Assembly: GCA_963775335.1 (NCBI GenBank)
Contig: CAVZIJ010000002.1
Span: 1,240,001 to 1,304,000, forward strand
Direction: 5' to 3'
DNA: 64,000 nucleotides
From: CAVQCX01 sp963775335
GTDB lineage: Bacteria; Pseudomonadota; Gammaproteobacteria; Chromatiales; Chromatiaceae
The notes under the pieces are model-generated. The model saw nothing but the letters and a program-made list of their open reading frames with translations. It was not told where the DNA came from and did not search any database. This document shows, one piece after another, positions 8,208 through 19,139 of the stretch (the stretch's first letter is position 1; each line of letters opens with the position of its first letter). Made by a program: the position numbers and the translations under genes.

Positions 8208-9647
8208 GCCTCGGCCTCCTCGGGGCCCTCGTCGGTGACGCCGACGCCGGCTTCGTCCGTGTCGCTCTCGGCTTCGGTTTCGTCGAGCGGCTCGGGCTCC
8301 TCGGCCTCGCCTGCCTGCGCCGAGGCTTCGGCAGGCAGGTCCGGCAGGAGCAAAGCCGCCTCGCGCACGTCGAGCTTGCCGGTCACCACGTCGGCGATCA
8401 GTCGGGTGCGGTATTCGCGGAGGAGTGCGATCTCGCGCTCGGCCCTGTCGATACCGCTGGACAACACGGCAGTGCCAGCCTCGATTGCCCGAACAACTGC
8501 GCGTTGCTCGCACTCAGGTGGAAGGGCGATTGCCCTTACTCCGATTCGATCGACATTCAGATTCCCTTGCGTGTTGACGGGCGCCTCGCGCAACAGCTCA
8601 GGCCTCATCGCCAGAAAGACGTAGTAGAGGAAGTCGCGCTCGACGCGCGATCTCGGAACGAAACCAACTACGCTGTCTGGAAAGCAGGCCTCAAAGTCGA
8701 GTATCGCAACGTCGCCAATGTTGGCAGCAATCGTCATCACCAGCGTGCCCGCCGGGAACAGTTTGCTCACGGCGAGCCCGCGTTCGTTCAGTGTTTGGCG
8801 GAAGCGAGTGATCGACTTTCCGGCACGGGCAACCTCCCCCGTCTGAATGAATGGATACGGCCCGTCATAAAGCGCTGGGTCATTTCTCGGGCGATGCGTG
8901 AACTTGCCGCGCAAGACCTGCGCTACCTGCTTCACGCGCATCAATTCCCAATGCTCCGGCACATCCCCCAACCACTCCACGCCGGAGGGCTTGAGGCGCA
9001 CGTTGGGGTCGAGGCCGCGGGTGACGGCGCGGTGGATGATGGCCTGCTTCTGCTCCTCCAGCAGCTTGATCAACTTCTGCTTGGCGCGGATGTAGCGCCG
9101 GATCCGCCGGTCCGCGTGGTCGAGAAACCGCACGATGGCGGCTTGTTCGGGGAGGGGGGGACGAGAAACGCGATCTCACGCATTCGCGCGTCTGCCAAAT
9201 CCCATTGACCGATGCGCACCCCATCGGATGCGCAAGTAAATGCTGGTACGTATGCCCGGGAGCGGATGGCAGTATGGAAGAAGCCCCCCCCAACCCCAGA
9301 CAGATCGAAGACGAAATAGGCTGGGCTGACGATTCCATCGTGCGGGGACACGCCGTATGACCCTTGCCAAGCCTTCATCTTGTTCATGGCGAACTGGCCG
9401 GCGCGCACTACCTTATAGTTGGTCAAGTCGTCGGGGATGTAGTTGTGATTCTCGTCGGCACTCGTTGTATCCCGCAAGATCACGCCCTTCTCGCGAACAA
9501 CAGAAAGAAGCGGTAGGTCAGGCCGATTCCGTTCGGTACGGCGGCGAAGCACATGACGTAGCTTCCGCACCTCCCAATGTTCCGGCACGTCCCCCAGCCA
9601 GGGCACGCCGGAGTCCTTCATCGCGGGATAGGGCTTGAGGTCGGCGA

Positions 9648-9651
<4 letters not shown>
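8204..9651 (-). pseudogene. hsdS: Type I specificity subunit HsdS, split by a one-base shift in a G7 tract
   Basis: The first half starts at ATG 9651 (MIADLKPYPAMKDSGVPWLG) and carries target-recognition domain 1. The second half carries the conserved helix LIKLLEEQKQAIIHRAVTRG, a second copy of the WLGDVPEHW start motif, target-recognition domain 2, and an unusual acidic tail (DETEAESDTDEAG). The halves are in different frames. At plus-strand 9154-9160 there are seven Gs; eight would give LVPPLPEQAAIVRFLDHADRR and one continuous protein of about 482 residues. As written, the product ends about 30 residues past the tract. This could be phase variation, mutation or a homopolymer base-calling error. 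The ATG overlaps the transposase stop (ATGA) and the stop overlaps the next gene (GTGA). Confidence 0.88.
9154..9160. repeat. G7 homopolymer at the hsdS frame break
   Basis: Seven consecutive G on the plus strand (C on the coding strand). One more G restores the HsdS frame. Slippage here would switch specificity between half-length and full-length forms. Seven is short for a high-rate phase-variable tract, so the tract is a candidate only. Confidence 0.7.
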
Positions 9652-10384
<733 letters not shown>

Positions 10385-10388
<4 letters not shown>

Positions 10389-12379
10389 GCCGCACCTCCT
10401 CCGATGATCTCCCCGAGCAGCCCATCGGTCTCCCTCTCCAGCGCCAGGATGTCGGCGCGGATCTCCTCCAGCGTGCGCAGCGGCTGCGGCTTGTAGAAGT
10501 AACGGGTGAAGCTGACCTCGTAGCCGGTCTTGACGCTGTCGGGCGCGTACCAGGCGTCGGTGGCGTGGGGCAGCACCTCGCGGCGCAGGAAGGCCTCGAT
10601 GCCGCCCTCCTCGAGGAGCGGCACCTGCTCGGTGTCGCGCAGATCCGGGTCGGGCTCGTACTCGACGACCGCGGGCTTGCCGCCGATCATGGCCTCGAAC
10701 AGGCCGCGCAGCGGGTCGGGCGCGGTGCCTTTCTTGTAAATCTTCTTGATCACCGGCGGCGCATCGTCCGCGCGCCCGGCGCTCTCCTTGAGCTTCTTGA
10801 TCTCAGGGGCTTTGTAGGCGCGTTCGGAATCGATGCCCGCCAGGCGCAGCGGCCGCTCGACGGTGACCTTCCAGTAGCCGAAGGCCGCGTTCGGGAAGAT
10901 CTTCGACTGCTCGGTCTCCTCGAAGGAGAGGAAGGTGTCACAGATGCGCTGGATATCCTCGTCCGAGAGCTCGCAGTTCTTCTTGCCGAGGTTCTTGCGC
11001 AGGGGCTTGAGCCACTGCGTCGCGTCGATGAGCTGCACGCGGCCACGGCGGTGCTCGGGTTTGCGGTTGGTCAGCACCCAGACGTAGGTGGCGATGCCGG
11101 TGTTGTAGAACATGTTGAGCGGCAGCGCGACGATCGCTTCCAGCCAGTCGCTCTCGATGATCCAGCGGCGGATGTTGCTCTCGCCCTGGCCCGCGTCGCC
11201 GGTGAAGAGCGAGCTGCCGTTGTGCACCTCGGCGATGCGGCTGCCGAGCCCCTTCCCACGACTGGTCCCCTGCTTCATCTTCGAGAGCATGTTGGCGAGG
11301 AACAGCATCTGGCCGTCGCTCGAGCGAGTGACGAGCGAGTACTCCGGGTCGCCCGCGTGCGCGATCAGGAAGCGCGGGTCCTTCAGGCCGGCCTTGCCGC
11401 CCATGCGCTCCAGGTCGCTCTTCCAGCTCTTGCCGTAGGGGGGATTGGAGAGCATGAAGTCGAACTCGCGCGAGGGGAACGCGTCGTTGGCGAGCGTCGA
11501 GTGCTCGGGCCCGCCGACGATGTTGTCCGCCGCGTCGCCCTCGCCCTTGAGCAGGAGGTCCGCCTTGCAGATGGCGTAGGTCTCGGCGTTGATCTCCTGG
11601 CCGTAGAGATGCGTGGCCACCTGCTTCTTGTGCACGGCGGCGAGCTCCTGCAGCGTCTCCTCGGCCACCGTCAGCATGCCGCCGGTGCCGCAGGCGCCGT
11701 CGTAGAGCAAATAAGTGCCCGATTCGATCGCGTCCGCCACGGGCAGGAAGATCAGCCTGGCCATCAGCTTCACGGCGTCGCGCGGCGTCCAGTGCTCGCC
11801 CGCCTCCTCGTTGTTCTCCTCGTTGAAGCGCCGGACCAGCTCCTCGAACACCGTGCCCATGCCGTGGTTGTCGAGGCCGGGGTGCTTCACCGAGCCGTCG
11901 CCGTTCAAAACGGGATTCGGGCTCAGGTTGATGTCAGGCGAGAGCAGCTTCTCGATCAGCGTGCCGAGCGCATCGGCCTTCGAGAGCCGAGGGATCTGAT
12001 TGCAAAACTCAAAGTTCTCGAGGATGTCCTGGACGTTCGGGGAGAACCCATCGAGGTAGGCTTCGAAATCCGCCTTGAGCTGCTGCTGGCTGGCCCGGGC
12101 CCTGAGATCGCGCAGGGTGAACCTCGAGGTGTTGTAGAACGCTTGGCTGGCCGCCTGGCGCAGGGCTTGGTCCTGGTGGACGACCTTAGCCTTATCGAGA
12201 GACGCCTTCATGTCGAGCACGGCCTGTTTGGTCGGCTCCAGCACCGCATCGAGCCGGCGCAGCACGGTCATCGGCAGGATGACGTCGCGGTACTTGCCGC
12301 GGACGTAAAGGTCCCGGAGCACGTCGTCGGCGATGCCCCAGATGAAGTTGGCGATCCAGTTGAGCTGGCCTTTTTCCAT
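10385..12379 (-). CDS. hsdM: Type I restriction-modification DNA methyltransferase HsdM
   Basis: 664 residues from ATG 12379, which has GGAAAG upstream and starts MEKGQLNWIANFIWGIADDV; an upstream Met at 12475 is rejected as Arg/Lys-rich. It has the HsdM N-terminal helical domain, SAM-binding motif I DGACGTGGM at 227-235 and catalytic motif IV NPPYG at 312-316, the signature of N6-adenine methylation. It would modify the target chosen by HsdS. The stop overlaps the transposase start (ATGA). It lies 115 bp after the Nmad2 gene on the same strand. Confidence 0.95.
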
Positions 12380-12494
12380 AGTCTTTCCGCGCGTGTTCGG
12401 GAGACCTAACGCCGTTTTCAGCCGCGCCGCTTTTGGGCGTCGGCTGGAAACCCTTTCTTCGGCCGACGCTCGCACGCAGCCATCCGATTACACC

Positions 12495-13130
12495 TCAGCT
12501 TACGAGAACGCCACATGACTTGGTACGATGGCACACGCCGCGTCGCGACGCACTAGTTGGCTCGCCTGAGAACCTCTTCGAAGTGTTCTTCCAGACCTTT
12601 TCTTTGAGCGCCAGAAGTTGCGCACGCAACTGCTCGACGTGGCTAACGCGATGCCCGCGACCGAGTTGTTCGACTGCTTGCTTCACAAGTGGGAATTGGG
12701 ACTTGTAGCCGGCGGTTCCACTGGCACCGAAGTAGCGAAAGTCTCTGCTGAGAAGAACGTTAGCCTTCTGATAGGCGGGCGGCCGGCCTAAGTCATGGAG
12801 GAGATCGTCGGGGCCGTGGTGGAGCGCCCCGGAACGCCATTCGAAGCGGTCGCTACGCCACTCGTAAACGCGGTCGGCACGGTTCCGAAATCGCGTCTCG
12901 CGGTAGTAGTCCCCGTTGCGGATCTTCCTCCACACCTGCGCAATGTAGATCAGCCGATTGTCGTCGTGCAAAGCATTCGCTGTAAACCCGAAGATCAAGT
13001 CTTCCGGTTCTGCCGTGCTGCGGATCATCGGCTTACAGATGGCCAGCGAAAGCAACAGATCGTGCACGCAAGGTGCGCCGCCGTTGTCGGCGGTAAGCTT
13101 GTAAAAGTATATTTTGGGGATCCTCGGCAC
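12495..13130 (-). CDS. Nmad2 family putative nucleotide-modification protein
   Basis: 211 residues. The N-terminal core KIYFYKLTADNGGAPCVHDL, LLSLAICKPMIRSTA and EDLIFGFTAN matches the Nmad2 (nucleotide modification-associated domain 2) family as I know it: a short beta strand, conserved D-x-G-x-A-P-C, and an I/A-CKP-x-IR motif. The family was proposed from its company with DNA base-modification genes in phages and islands; its reaction has not been established to my knowledge. It starts 7 bp after the Nmad3 stop and precedes hsdM, so the three probably share a transcript. Confidence 0.75.
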   Translation of the reverse strand: MPRIPKIYFYKLTADNGGAPCVHDLLLSLAICKPMIRSTAEPEDLIFGFTANALHDDNRLIYIAQVWRKIRNGDYYRETRFRNRADRVYEWRSDRFEWRSGALHHGPDDLLHDLGRPPAYQKANVLLSRDFRYFGASGTAGYKSQFPLVKQAVEQLGRGHRVSHVEQLRAQLLALKEKVWKNTSKRFSGEPTSASRRGVCHRTKSCGVLVS

Positions 13131-13137
13131 TGGCGTC

Positions 13138-13848
13138 TCAGTTGTTTGCTTGAATCAGGGCTGGCTGCTGCGTTTCCATCCAGCGCAGAAACCGTGGCGC
13201 GTCGAGAAACCGCGGCAGCCTGGCACTACGCTGCAGATAGCCATCCTTGACCGACAACCCGCCCCACTCGTCGAGCAGGTCTCGCCTGACCCGGTAAGCG
13301 CGGTCACGATACTCGCCGATCGGCAGGCATCGCTTGAATCGGCCGGATACTCCCGGGCGGCCGCGCACGATAAGGTCCTGGGCGCCTGGGGCCAGGACAC
13401 GTCGCGAATGGGCGTTGGTGTCGCGATCATGTGCCGGGATCTCCGCGGCGAGAACGAAATCCTGGACGACGAACAGTCCGATAATGGCGTACACCAACTC
13501 AGCTGCGCCGCGGACATCCGCAAGCCCCGCGTAGAACACGATCGTGTCGGTTGTGTGTAGATTCGTTCGCAACTGCTTCGCGCGCTCGCCCTGATCGCCG
13601 TACGTGAGGTGCACAAAATCAGGGTCCAGGTGCATGTGCTGGAGGCGAAGGTATGGTGGAAGCGTGACACGAAACCGTGCCAGCACAGACGTGAGGGTGT
13701 GGTACGGCTTCTCCATTCCACCGTGGACCGGGCTGGTTTCCGGAATGGCAACATACGCGAAGTCACCGGAGTCGCCGTCGACCGGCCCATTCCAGAAACC
13801 GCCGCCTGCACTGCGGTCAGCGCCCACGCGTACAAGCAGCGCGTTCAC
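13138..13848 (-). CDS. Nmad3 family putative nucleotide-modification protein
   Basis: 236 residues from a GTG at 13848. The opening NALLVRVGADRSAGGGFWN, PVDGDSGDFAYVAIPE and LDPDFVHLTYGDQGERAKQL, with FYAGLADV and IGLFVV further in, fit the Nmad3 family. It is paired with Nmad2 directly downstream, a recurrent pairing in predicted base-modification loci. The GTG overlaps the stop of an upstream frame (GTGA at 13845-13848), so an upstream gene, now cut short, was once translationally coupled to it. The enzymatic role is unknown; a part in making or reading a modified base is inferred from context. Confidence 0.75.
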   Translation of the reverse strand: MNALLVRVGADRSAGGGFWNGPVDGDSGDFAYVAIPETSPVHGGMEKPYHTLTSVLARFRVTLPPYLRLQHMHLDPDFVHLTYGDQGERAKQLRTNLHTTDTIVFYAGLADVRGAAELVYAIIGLFVVQDFVLAAEIPAHDRDTNAHSRRVLAPGAQDLIVRGRPGVSGRFKRCLPIGEYRDRAYRVRRDLLDEWGGLSVKDGYLQRSARLPRFLDAPRFLRWMETQQPALIQANN

Positions 13849-13955
13849 CGCACAATCTCCGAAAGAATCCGGTCGGCGTTATTCACTCGTAGCTCCTCAA
13901 GACGATCGCTCGCTCTGGTGAGAGGTGTCAGCTCGGACCGGCCGAACGCCCAAGC
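13845..13955 (-). pseudogene. C-terminal stump of a lost upstream operon gene
   Basis: An open frame of 36 codons without a start ends ASDRLEELRVNNADRILSEI-VR at a TGA overlapping the Nmad3 GTG. The charged, helical sequence and the GTGA overlap suggest the end of a real protein whose 5' part was lost; about 50 bp further upstream the group II intron begins. I cannot identify the family from so few residues. Confidence 0.4.
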
Positions 13956-14005
13956 TCACTGGCGGCAATGGAGCGTAGCGGAATTGCCGTCCAGTATAGC
14001 GCCTT

Positions 14006-14759
14006 GTGTACCCCCGGCATGGGCATGGACTGATCCCGTGAAAGTCCCTTGCAGGAGTGCCTGTAGTGTCCTTCGGGACGAATGTAACTAGCCGACGGCA
14101 AGGGCAAACCCGCGAGGGGATGTCTGAAGAAAGCTTGAGCGCAAAGGTGCGAGCCGACGGACAGAAACCGCATAGAAGGCTTGGTCCCCGGGCGAATCAG
14201 CACAAGATGACGAAGCCCTTCAGGCGCCGGAGATAGGCTAAATGCGGCGGTTGTGCACTCAGAGCCCATGTTCCTATCCGGGGAGATCCGTCTCACTTGC
14301 GATCCGTGTGTCTGCGAGAGTCGAACTGAGGGCCGGCCCGAAAGGGCCGGAATTACCATCGAACCCTACGCGGGCTATGGTCGTCACAGGGGCCGGCGTG
14401 ATGGCCAGCGCGAAAGTGCTGGAATTGCCACCGAACCCTACCGTGACTGGGGCAGCGCGCCTTGCGGCAACGTCTGGCGTGATGGGGCAGAAGTCAGCAG
14501 CGGCCATAGTAGCCAAAAGCCCACTGTAATGGGTGGGACAGGGTGAAGGCCTGAACCTTCGGCAACGAGACAGCAGGACGAGTCTCAACGGCCGTAATGC
14601 ACCCGACCGGGTGAAACGGTTTTGGCGATTCGTACCGTAGCCAGCGTTGGAGGTCGCCATCCTATGGTGGTCCTTTTGATCCCGGGGCAAACGCCCCGTG
14701 CGGACCCGCATGCGGGGTGTTGTGGAGGCCGAGGGCGAAAAACCCCCGGGCTATCCGAT
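14006..14759 (+). mobile_element. ORF-less group II intron (degenerate)
   Basis: The 5' end GTGTA-CCCCCGGCATGGGC is followed by typical domain I blocks: GTGAAAGTCC, GAATGTAACTAGCCGACGGC, AAGGGC, CTGAAGAAAGC and GACGGACAGAAACCGCATA. Later parts resemble the region where an intron-encoded protein begins (GTCAGCAGCGGCCATAGTAG). The 3' end carries a domain V-like hairpin (CCCCGTGCGG-x-CCGCATGCGGGG) and ends GGGCTATCCGAT. The roughly 1.3-kb reverse transcriptase/maturase gene normally in domain IV is missing, so this copy cannot move by itself. It sits between the broken 5' end of the modification operon and hicA. Confidence 0.7.
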
Positions 14760-14765
14760 TAGCGG

Positions 14766-14954
14766 CTACTTGACCGGTTCTACTCCGAGATCCTTGCATA
14801 TCTTCTTTGCCAGGATATCCTTGATCTCTGCATGTCGCGGAATTGCCGACCGTTTGTTTAGGGCGGGATTGTGCCACCATGAATGTTTACCGCCCTCCTG
14901 CAATAGATCACAACCCTGGCTACGAAGATACTGGAGGAATTCGCTGCTCTTCAT
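14766..14954 (-). CDS. hicA: HicA mRNA interferase toxin
   Basis: 62 residues: MKSSEFLQYLRSQGCDLLQE, GGKHSWWHNPALNKR, then PRHAEIKDILAKKICKDLG. This is the HicA fold with its conserved G-x-H-S/x-x-x catalytic His region and the PRH-x-E-I helix; the toxin cleaves mRNA. The ATG overlaps the hicB stop (ATGA). Length and ending are normal, so the pair looks functional. The group II intron ends 7 bp beyond its stop. Confidence 0.88.
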   Translation of the reverse strand: MKSSEFLQYLRSQGCDLLQEGGKHSWWHNPALNKRSAIPRHAEIKDILAKKICKDLGVEPVK

Positions 14955-15163
14955 ATGGCAATGTTTTCTTCCGTGTACCCGCCATTGGCGGCAGAAAGCG
15001 CATCCTTGCGGTTGAATTCTAGCGCTTCCCTTAATGTTACCCCTAATGTTTCTTTCAACTCTTCGTACGTTTTTTCCTGACAATTGACACCGGGAACTTC
15101 CTCGATCCATCCCACCCACCAATCGTCTTCCTGCTTTATCACAGCCGTATACTCGTTCCTCAT
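14951..15163 (-). CDS. hicB: HicB family antitoxin
   Basis: 70 residues, MRNEYTAVIKQEDDWWVGWI then EEVPGVNCQEKTYEELKETL and LREALEFNR. This is the partial RNase H-like HicB/UPF0150 fold, without a separate DNA-binding domain. It neutralises HicA. It is first in the operon and overlaps hicA by 4 bp, so antitoxin is made before toxin. Confidence 0.88.
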   Translation of the reverse strand: MRNEYTAVIKQEDDWWVGWIEEVPGVNCQEKTYEELKETLGVTLREALEFNRKDALSAANGGYTEENIAI

Positions 15164-15257
15164 GCTCGCTTCCTCGTATTTGGGTTTGGTGCCGCTAACG
15201 GTTGAACTCTATCGCGCGAGGCACGAGCGTCGATTGGAGTGGATGGTTAGAGCCCAA

Positions 15258-15563
15258 TTAACTGGCTTCCTTCAACGATTCTACTTCTTCATCAAGCCGT
15301 GTTCCTAACCGGTCCTTTTCAACCTCAAGGTCATACCTGGTCTGCAGGTTCATCCAGAACCGGTCTGTCATGCCAAAGAATCGGGAAAGACGCAACGCTG
15401 TATCTGCGGTAATCGCTCTCTTGCCGTGCACAATTTCATTGATGCGACGTGCAGGTACGCTTATGGCTTTGGCCAGGCGATACTGGCTGACATCCATCGG
15501 CTTCAAGAATTCCTCCAGCAGAATCTCGCCAGGATGAATCGGGGGTAATAATTTATTGCTCAT
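15258..15563 (-). CDS. higA: HigA family antitoxin (XRE helix-turn-helix)
   Basis: 101 residues. PPIHPGEILLEEFLKPMDVS, then QYRLAKAISVPARRINEIVH, GKRAITADTALRLSRFFG and FWMNLQTRYDLE are the HigA/VapI-like Cro-type HTH protein pattern. It neutralises HigB and represses the operon. The chosen ATG (15563) has AGGTG before it; a GTG three codons upstream is possible. It is second in the operon, after the toxin, as usual for higBA. Confidence 0.9.
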   Translation of the reverse strand: MSNKLLPPIHPGEILLEEFLKPMDVSQYRLAKAISVPARRINEIVHGKRAITADTALRLSRFFGMTDRFWMNLQTRYDLEVEKDRLGTRLDEEVESLKEAS

Positions 15564-15572
15564 CACCTTCAC

Positions 15573-15854
15573 CTAGTGGTAATCGACAATTTCGACATCA
15601 GTAGCATGTCCAGACTTCCAGTAGAAACAGATTCGCCACTGATCATTCACCCTGATGCTGTATTGACCCCGCCTGTTCCCGGAAAGCTTCTCAAATCGGT
15701 TTCCCGGGGGAATTCGCAGGTCTTGAACCCCATCAGCACCATCAAGTAGATCAAGCTTGCGTTGAGCAAGTTTCTGTATTTGAATCGAAAATCGTTTTAC
15801 CCGCTCACGCTTGAAGATACTTTCTGTATCCTTATCTCGAAAGGTCTTGATCAT
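15573..15854 (-). CDS. higB: HigB (RelE superfamily) toxin
   Basis: 93 residues starting MIKTFRDKDTESIFKRERVK. LRIPPGNRFEKLSGNRRGQ and YSIRVNDQWRICFYW are the hallmarks of the HigB/RelE-like ribosome-dependent mRNase family, and length is normal. It is transcribed first in the higBA operon, with a palindromic operator immediately upstream. Confidence 0.92.
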   Translation of the reverse strand: MIKTFRDKDTESIFKRERVKRFSIQIQKLAQRKLDLLDGADGVQDLRIPPGNRFEKLSGNRRGQYSIRVNDQWRICFYWKSGHATDVEIVDYH

Positions 15855-15864
15855 GGGATCAAAT

Positions 15865-15899
15865 AGTAACGCTGCACGTTAGTAACGTCAAGCGTTACT
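15865..15899. promoter_or_regulatory. higBA operator: nested palindromes
   Basis: Perfect 9-bp arms AGTAACGCT (15865-15873) and AGCGTTACT (15891-15899) flank a second perfect palindrome, ACGTTAGTAACGT (15876-15888). All lie within 45 bp upstream of higB. TAACG-based repeats with this symmetry are what a HigA dimer would be expected to bind for autoregulation; the assignment rests on position. Confidence 0.65.
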
Positions 15900-15920
15900 G
15901 TTTCGTGTTGGGGCTCTCTC

Positions 15921-16010
15921 GCGGTAGGAGCGCCCGTGACCGGGCGCCCCCCGCACAGACCCGGACGTGCAGTTTTCCCGCATCCGGTTCCTCGGTCGTA
16001 CTCGCCTTCG
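15921..16010 (-). mobile_element. 3' tail (domains V-VI) of a second group II intron
   Basis: The minus strand reads GAACCGGATGCGGGAAAACT then GCACGTCCGGGTCTGTGCGG and GGGGCGCCCGG-TCAC-GGGCGCTCCTACC. This closely follows the domain V hairpin plus domain VI stem that ends many bacterial group II introns. No reverse transcriptase is nearby, so it is a relic. The remaining sequence to 16258 shows no gene; it includes short repeated CAATCTAGGGGTCA-like words at 16018-16075. Confidence 0.55.
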
Positions 16011-16258
16011 CGGCGGACGCAATCTAGGGGTCACGCGCAATCTAGCAATATAGGGGCACAATCTAGGGGTCAGGTCCCGTATTGTAGCATCCGCCATCAC
16101 ATGCCGCGTTCTAGATAGCGGTTGCAACGGCTTACCCGCTCGCTTCGGGCAAATCGATCGCGCGGCGATGGCCGGCGAGCGTCTCGGCAGACTGCCTATC
16201 TCTTCTGGAAGTACTAGGTCATCCGTGGGGGCTTCGCGCAGCTTTTGGGGTTGTTGAA

Positions 16259-16624
16259 TTAGAGCGCCCTTTCGGGCTTCCCGAAAGCGGGGGGCGCGGG
16301 GACGGCTGGAGGAACTTGGGATGATTTCCTCACCCTGGCCCTCCCGGCGGGAGAGGGGGCGTCCCCAGCGGGCTTTCGATGTGGCGAGACCAGACCCGGT
16401 GGCGCGGGTATCGCCCTCGGCGTCACGCGGCATCCCGGTCCCGCGTCTATGCGCAGCTCCGAAACGCCGCCAGCGACTGCCTTGACGTTGGACCTGTTGC
16501 CCTGCTCCAATCGGTAGTGCGCCGTCGTGACCTTGGCCACGGCGGGCGCCGAGAGACCGTCGAGCCAACGCCCGTAAGGCGCGCGTCCGAGCTCATTCAG
16601 GTATTCATGCAACGTCCGTGTCAT
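16259..16624 (-). pseudogene. Truncated addiction-module killer (RelE/HigB-like) protein
   Basis: The first 64 residues, MTRTLHEYLNELGRAPYGRW, DGLSAPAVAKVTTAHYRLEQ, SNVKAVAGGVSELRIDAGPG, match the N-terminal two-thirds of the addiction-module killer family, which should continue YRVYFG.... Instead the frame runs into unrelated Pro/Arg-rich sequence from about 16432 to the stop at 16259. The C-terminal strand with catalytic residues is gone, and no antitoxin follows. A dead module beside higBA and the second intron tail. Confidence 0.6.
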
Positions 16625-16737
16625 GCCTCAATAAAGGTGACTCAAATGTTACCGTTATCGTTGGAGCCGACTGGCGGGGGCGGGGGGATAGTATGCCGAG
16701 AAGGAAGGGTCCGCGATTGCGGGCCCCCCTCCTATCA

Positions 16738-16766
16738 CAGGATCGCGCCTGACAGGCGCTCCTACC
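16738..16766. repeat. REP-like palindrome
   Basis: The minus strand reads GGTAGGAGCGCCTGTCAGGC, continuing GCGATCCTG, with GCGCCTG/CAGGCGC arms. It resembles the GTAGGAGCG-type REP family in gammaproteobacteria and is a plausible substrate class for the RAYT encoded at 9648-10388. It lies just downstream of thiC, where REPs are common. A weak hairpin GGGTCCGC-GATT-GCGGGCCC at 16707-16726 could serve as the thiC terminator. Confidence 0.5.
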
Positions 16767-16809
16767 GCTCCGGCATCGTGGGGAGCGCTCTCTGGGCGAG
16801 ACGGTGGGT

Positions 16810-18699
<1,890 letters not shown>

Positions 18700-18739
18700 G
18701 GTGTTGCTCCTCAGGAAGGGAAGGCGAGCGCTCACTTCG

Positions 18740-18895
18740 GGCGTTCGGCTTCCCTACGCCGGTGTTAACCGGGTCAGGTTCGAAGGGGTGAGCCGGAAGC
18801 GTTCGTCCAGTGGACGAACGCAGTCCGGCGAACGCCCGGCAGGGATGCGGGGCTGCGAGGCACCTCAGGGACGGGTCCCCGGCTTGGCCTCTCTG
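18740..18895 (-). promoter_or_regulatory. TPP (THI-box) riboswitch leader of thiC, sensor arm altered
   Basis: On the minus strand the 3' half is canonical: ACCCCTTCGAACCTGACCC, GGTTAACACCGG, CGTAGGGAAG (plus 18750-18790), that is P2 3' strand, P4, P5 and the pyrophosphate-sensing arm. A plausible P2 5' strand is GAGGTGCC (18857-18866). The pyrimidine-sensor word CUGAGA expected between P3 and ACCCC is missing; the sequence reads GGCTCACCCC. P3 is swollen by about 60 nt with a GCGTTCGTCC-ACT-GGACGAACGC hairpin. Thiamine control of thiC may be weakened or lost. Confidence 0.75.
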
Positions 18896-18989
18896 CGCTC
18901 ATCCAGCCCACCCACGCTCAAACATCGAGCTTGGCTCGCCCGCTTGCCTTCCCTACAAGTGCGTCGGAATAATCGACGGTAGCGCGCGG

Positions 18990-19139
18990 TTACTGGCTTT
19001 GCAAGGCGCCCGCGGCGCGGGCGCGCTCAGCCGGCTTCATCGCGACCCGCTGGCCGTGGTACCTGTCATCGACCCCCACCAGATCCAAAGCGTCGGAGAG
19101 GGAGAAGACGGCTTCGCGAAGATTGAGCTCGAAGGCCAT
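18990..19139 (-). pseudogene. N-terminal fragment of an HD-GYP-type phosphohydrolase
   Basis: 49 codons starting MAFELNLREAVFSLSDALDL then VGVDDRYHGQRVAM. This is the characteristic opening of HD-GYP cyclic-di-GMP phosphodiesterases, including the conserved H of Y/QHGxRVA. The frame then runs into KPAERARAAGALQSQ and stops, about 300 residues short. A GGAG ribosome site remains. The rest of 18896-19342 holds no other gene. Confidence 0.6.

Noticed and set aside
8208..8513. N-terminal extension of the AlbA-type protein
   Set aside because: Arg/Gly-rich and fully inside hsdS on the same strand; the GTG at 8207 with its GTGA overlap starts right at the conserved domain.
15888..16568. A 226-codon minus frame across the intron tail and TA relic
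   Set aside because: Composition is Arg/Pro/Gly-rich without domains, and it crosses identifiable non-coding and pseudogene sequence in another frame.
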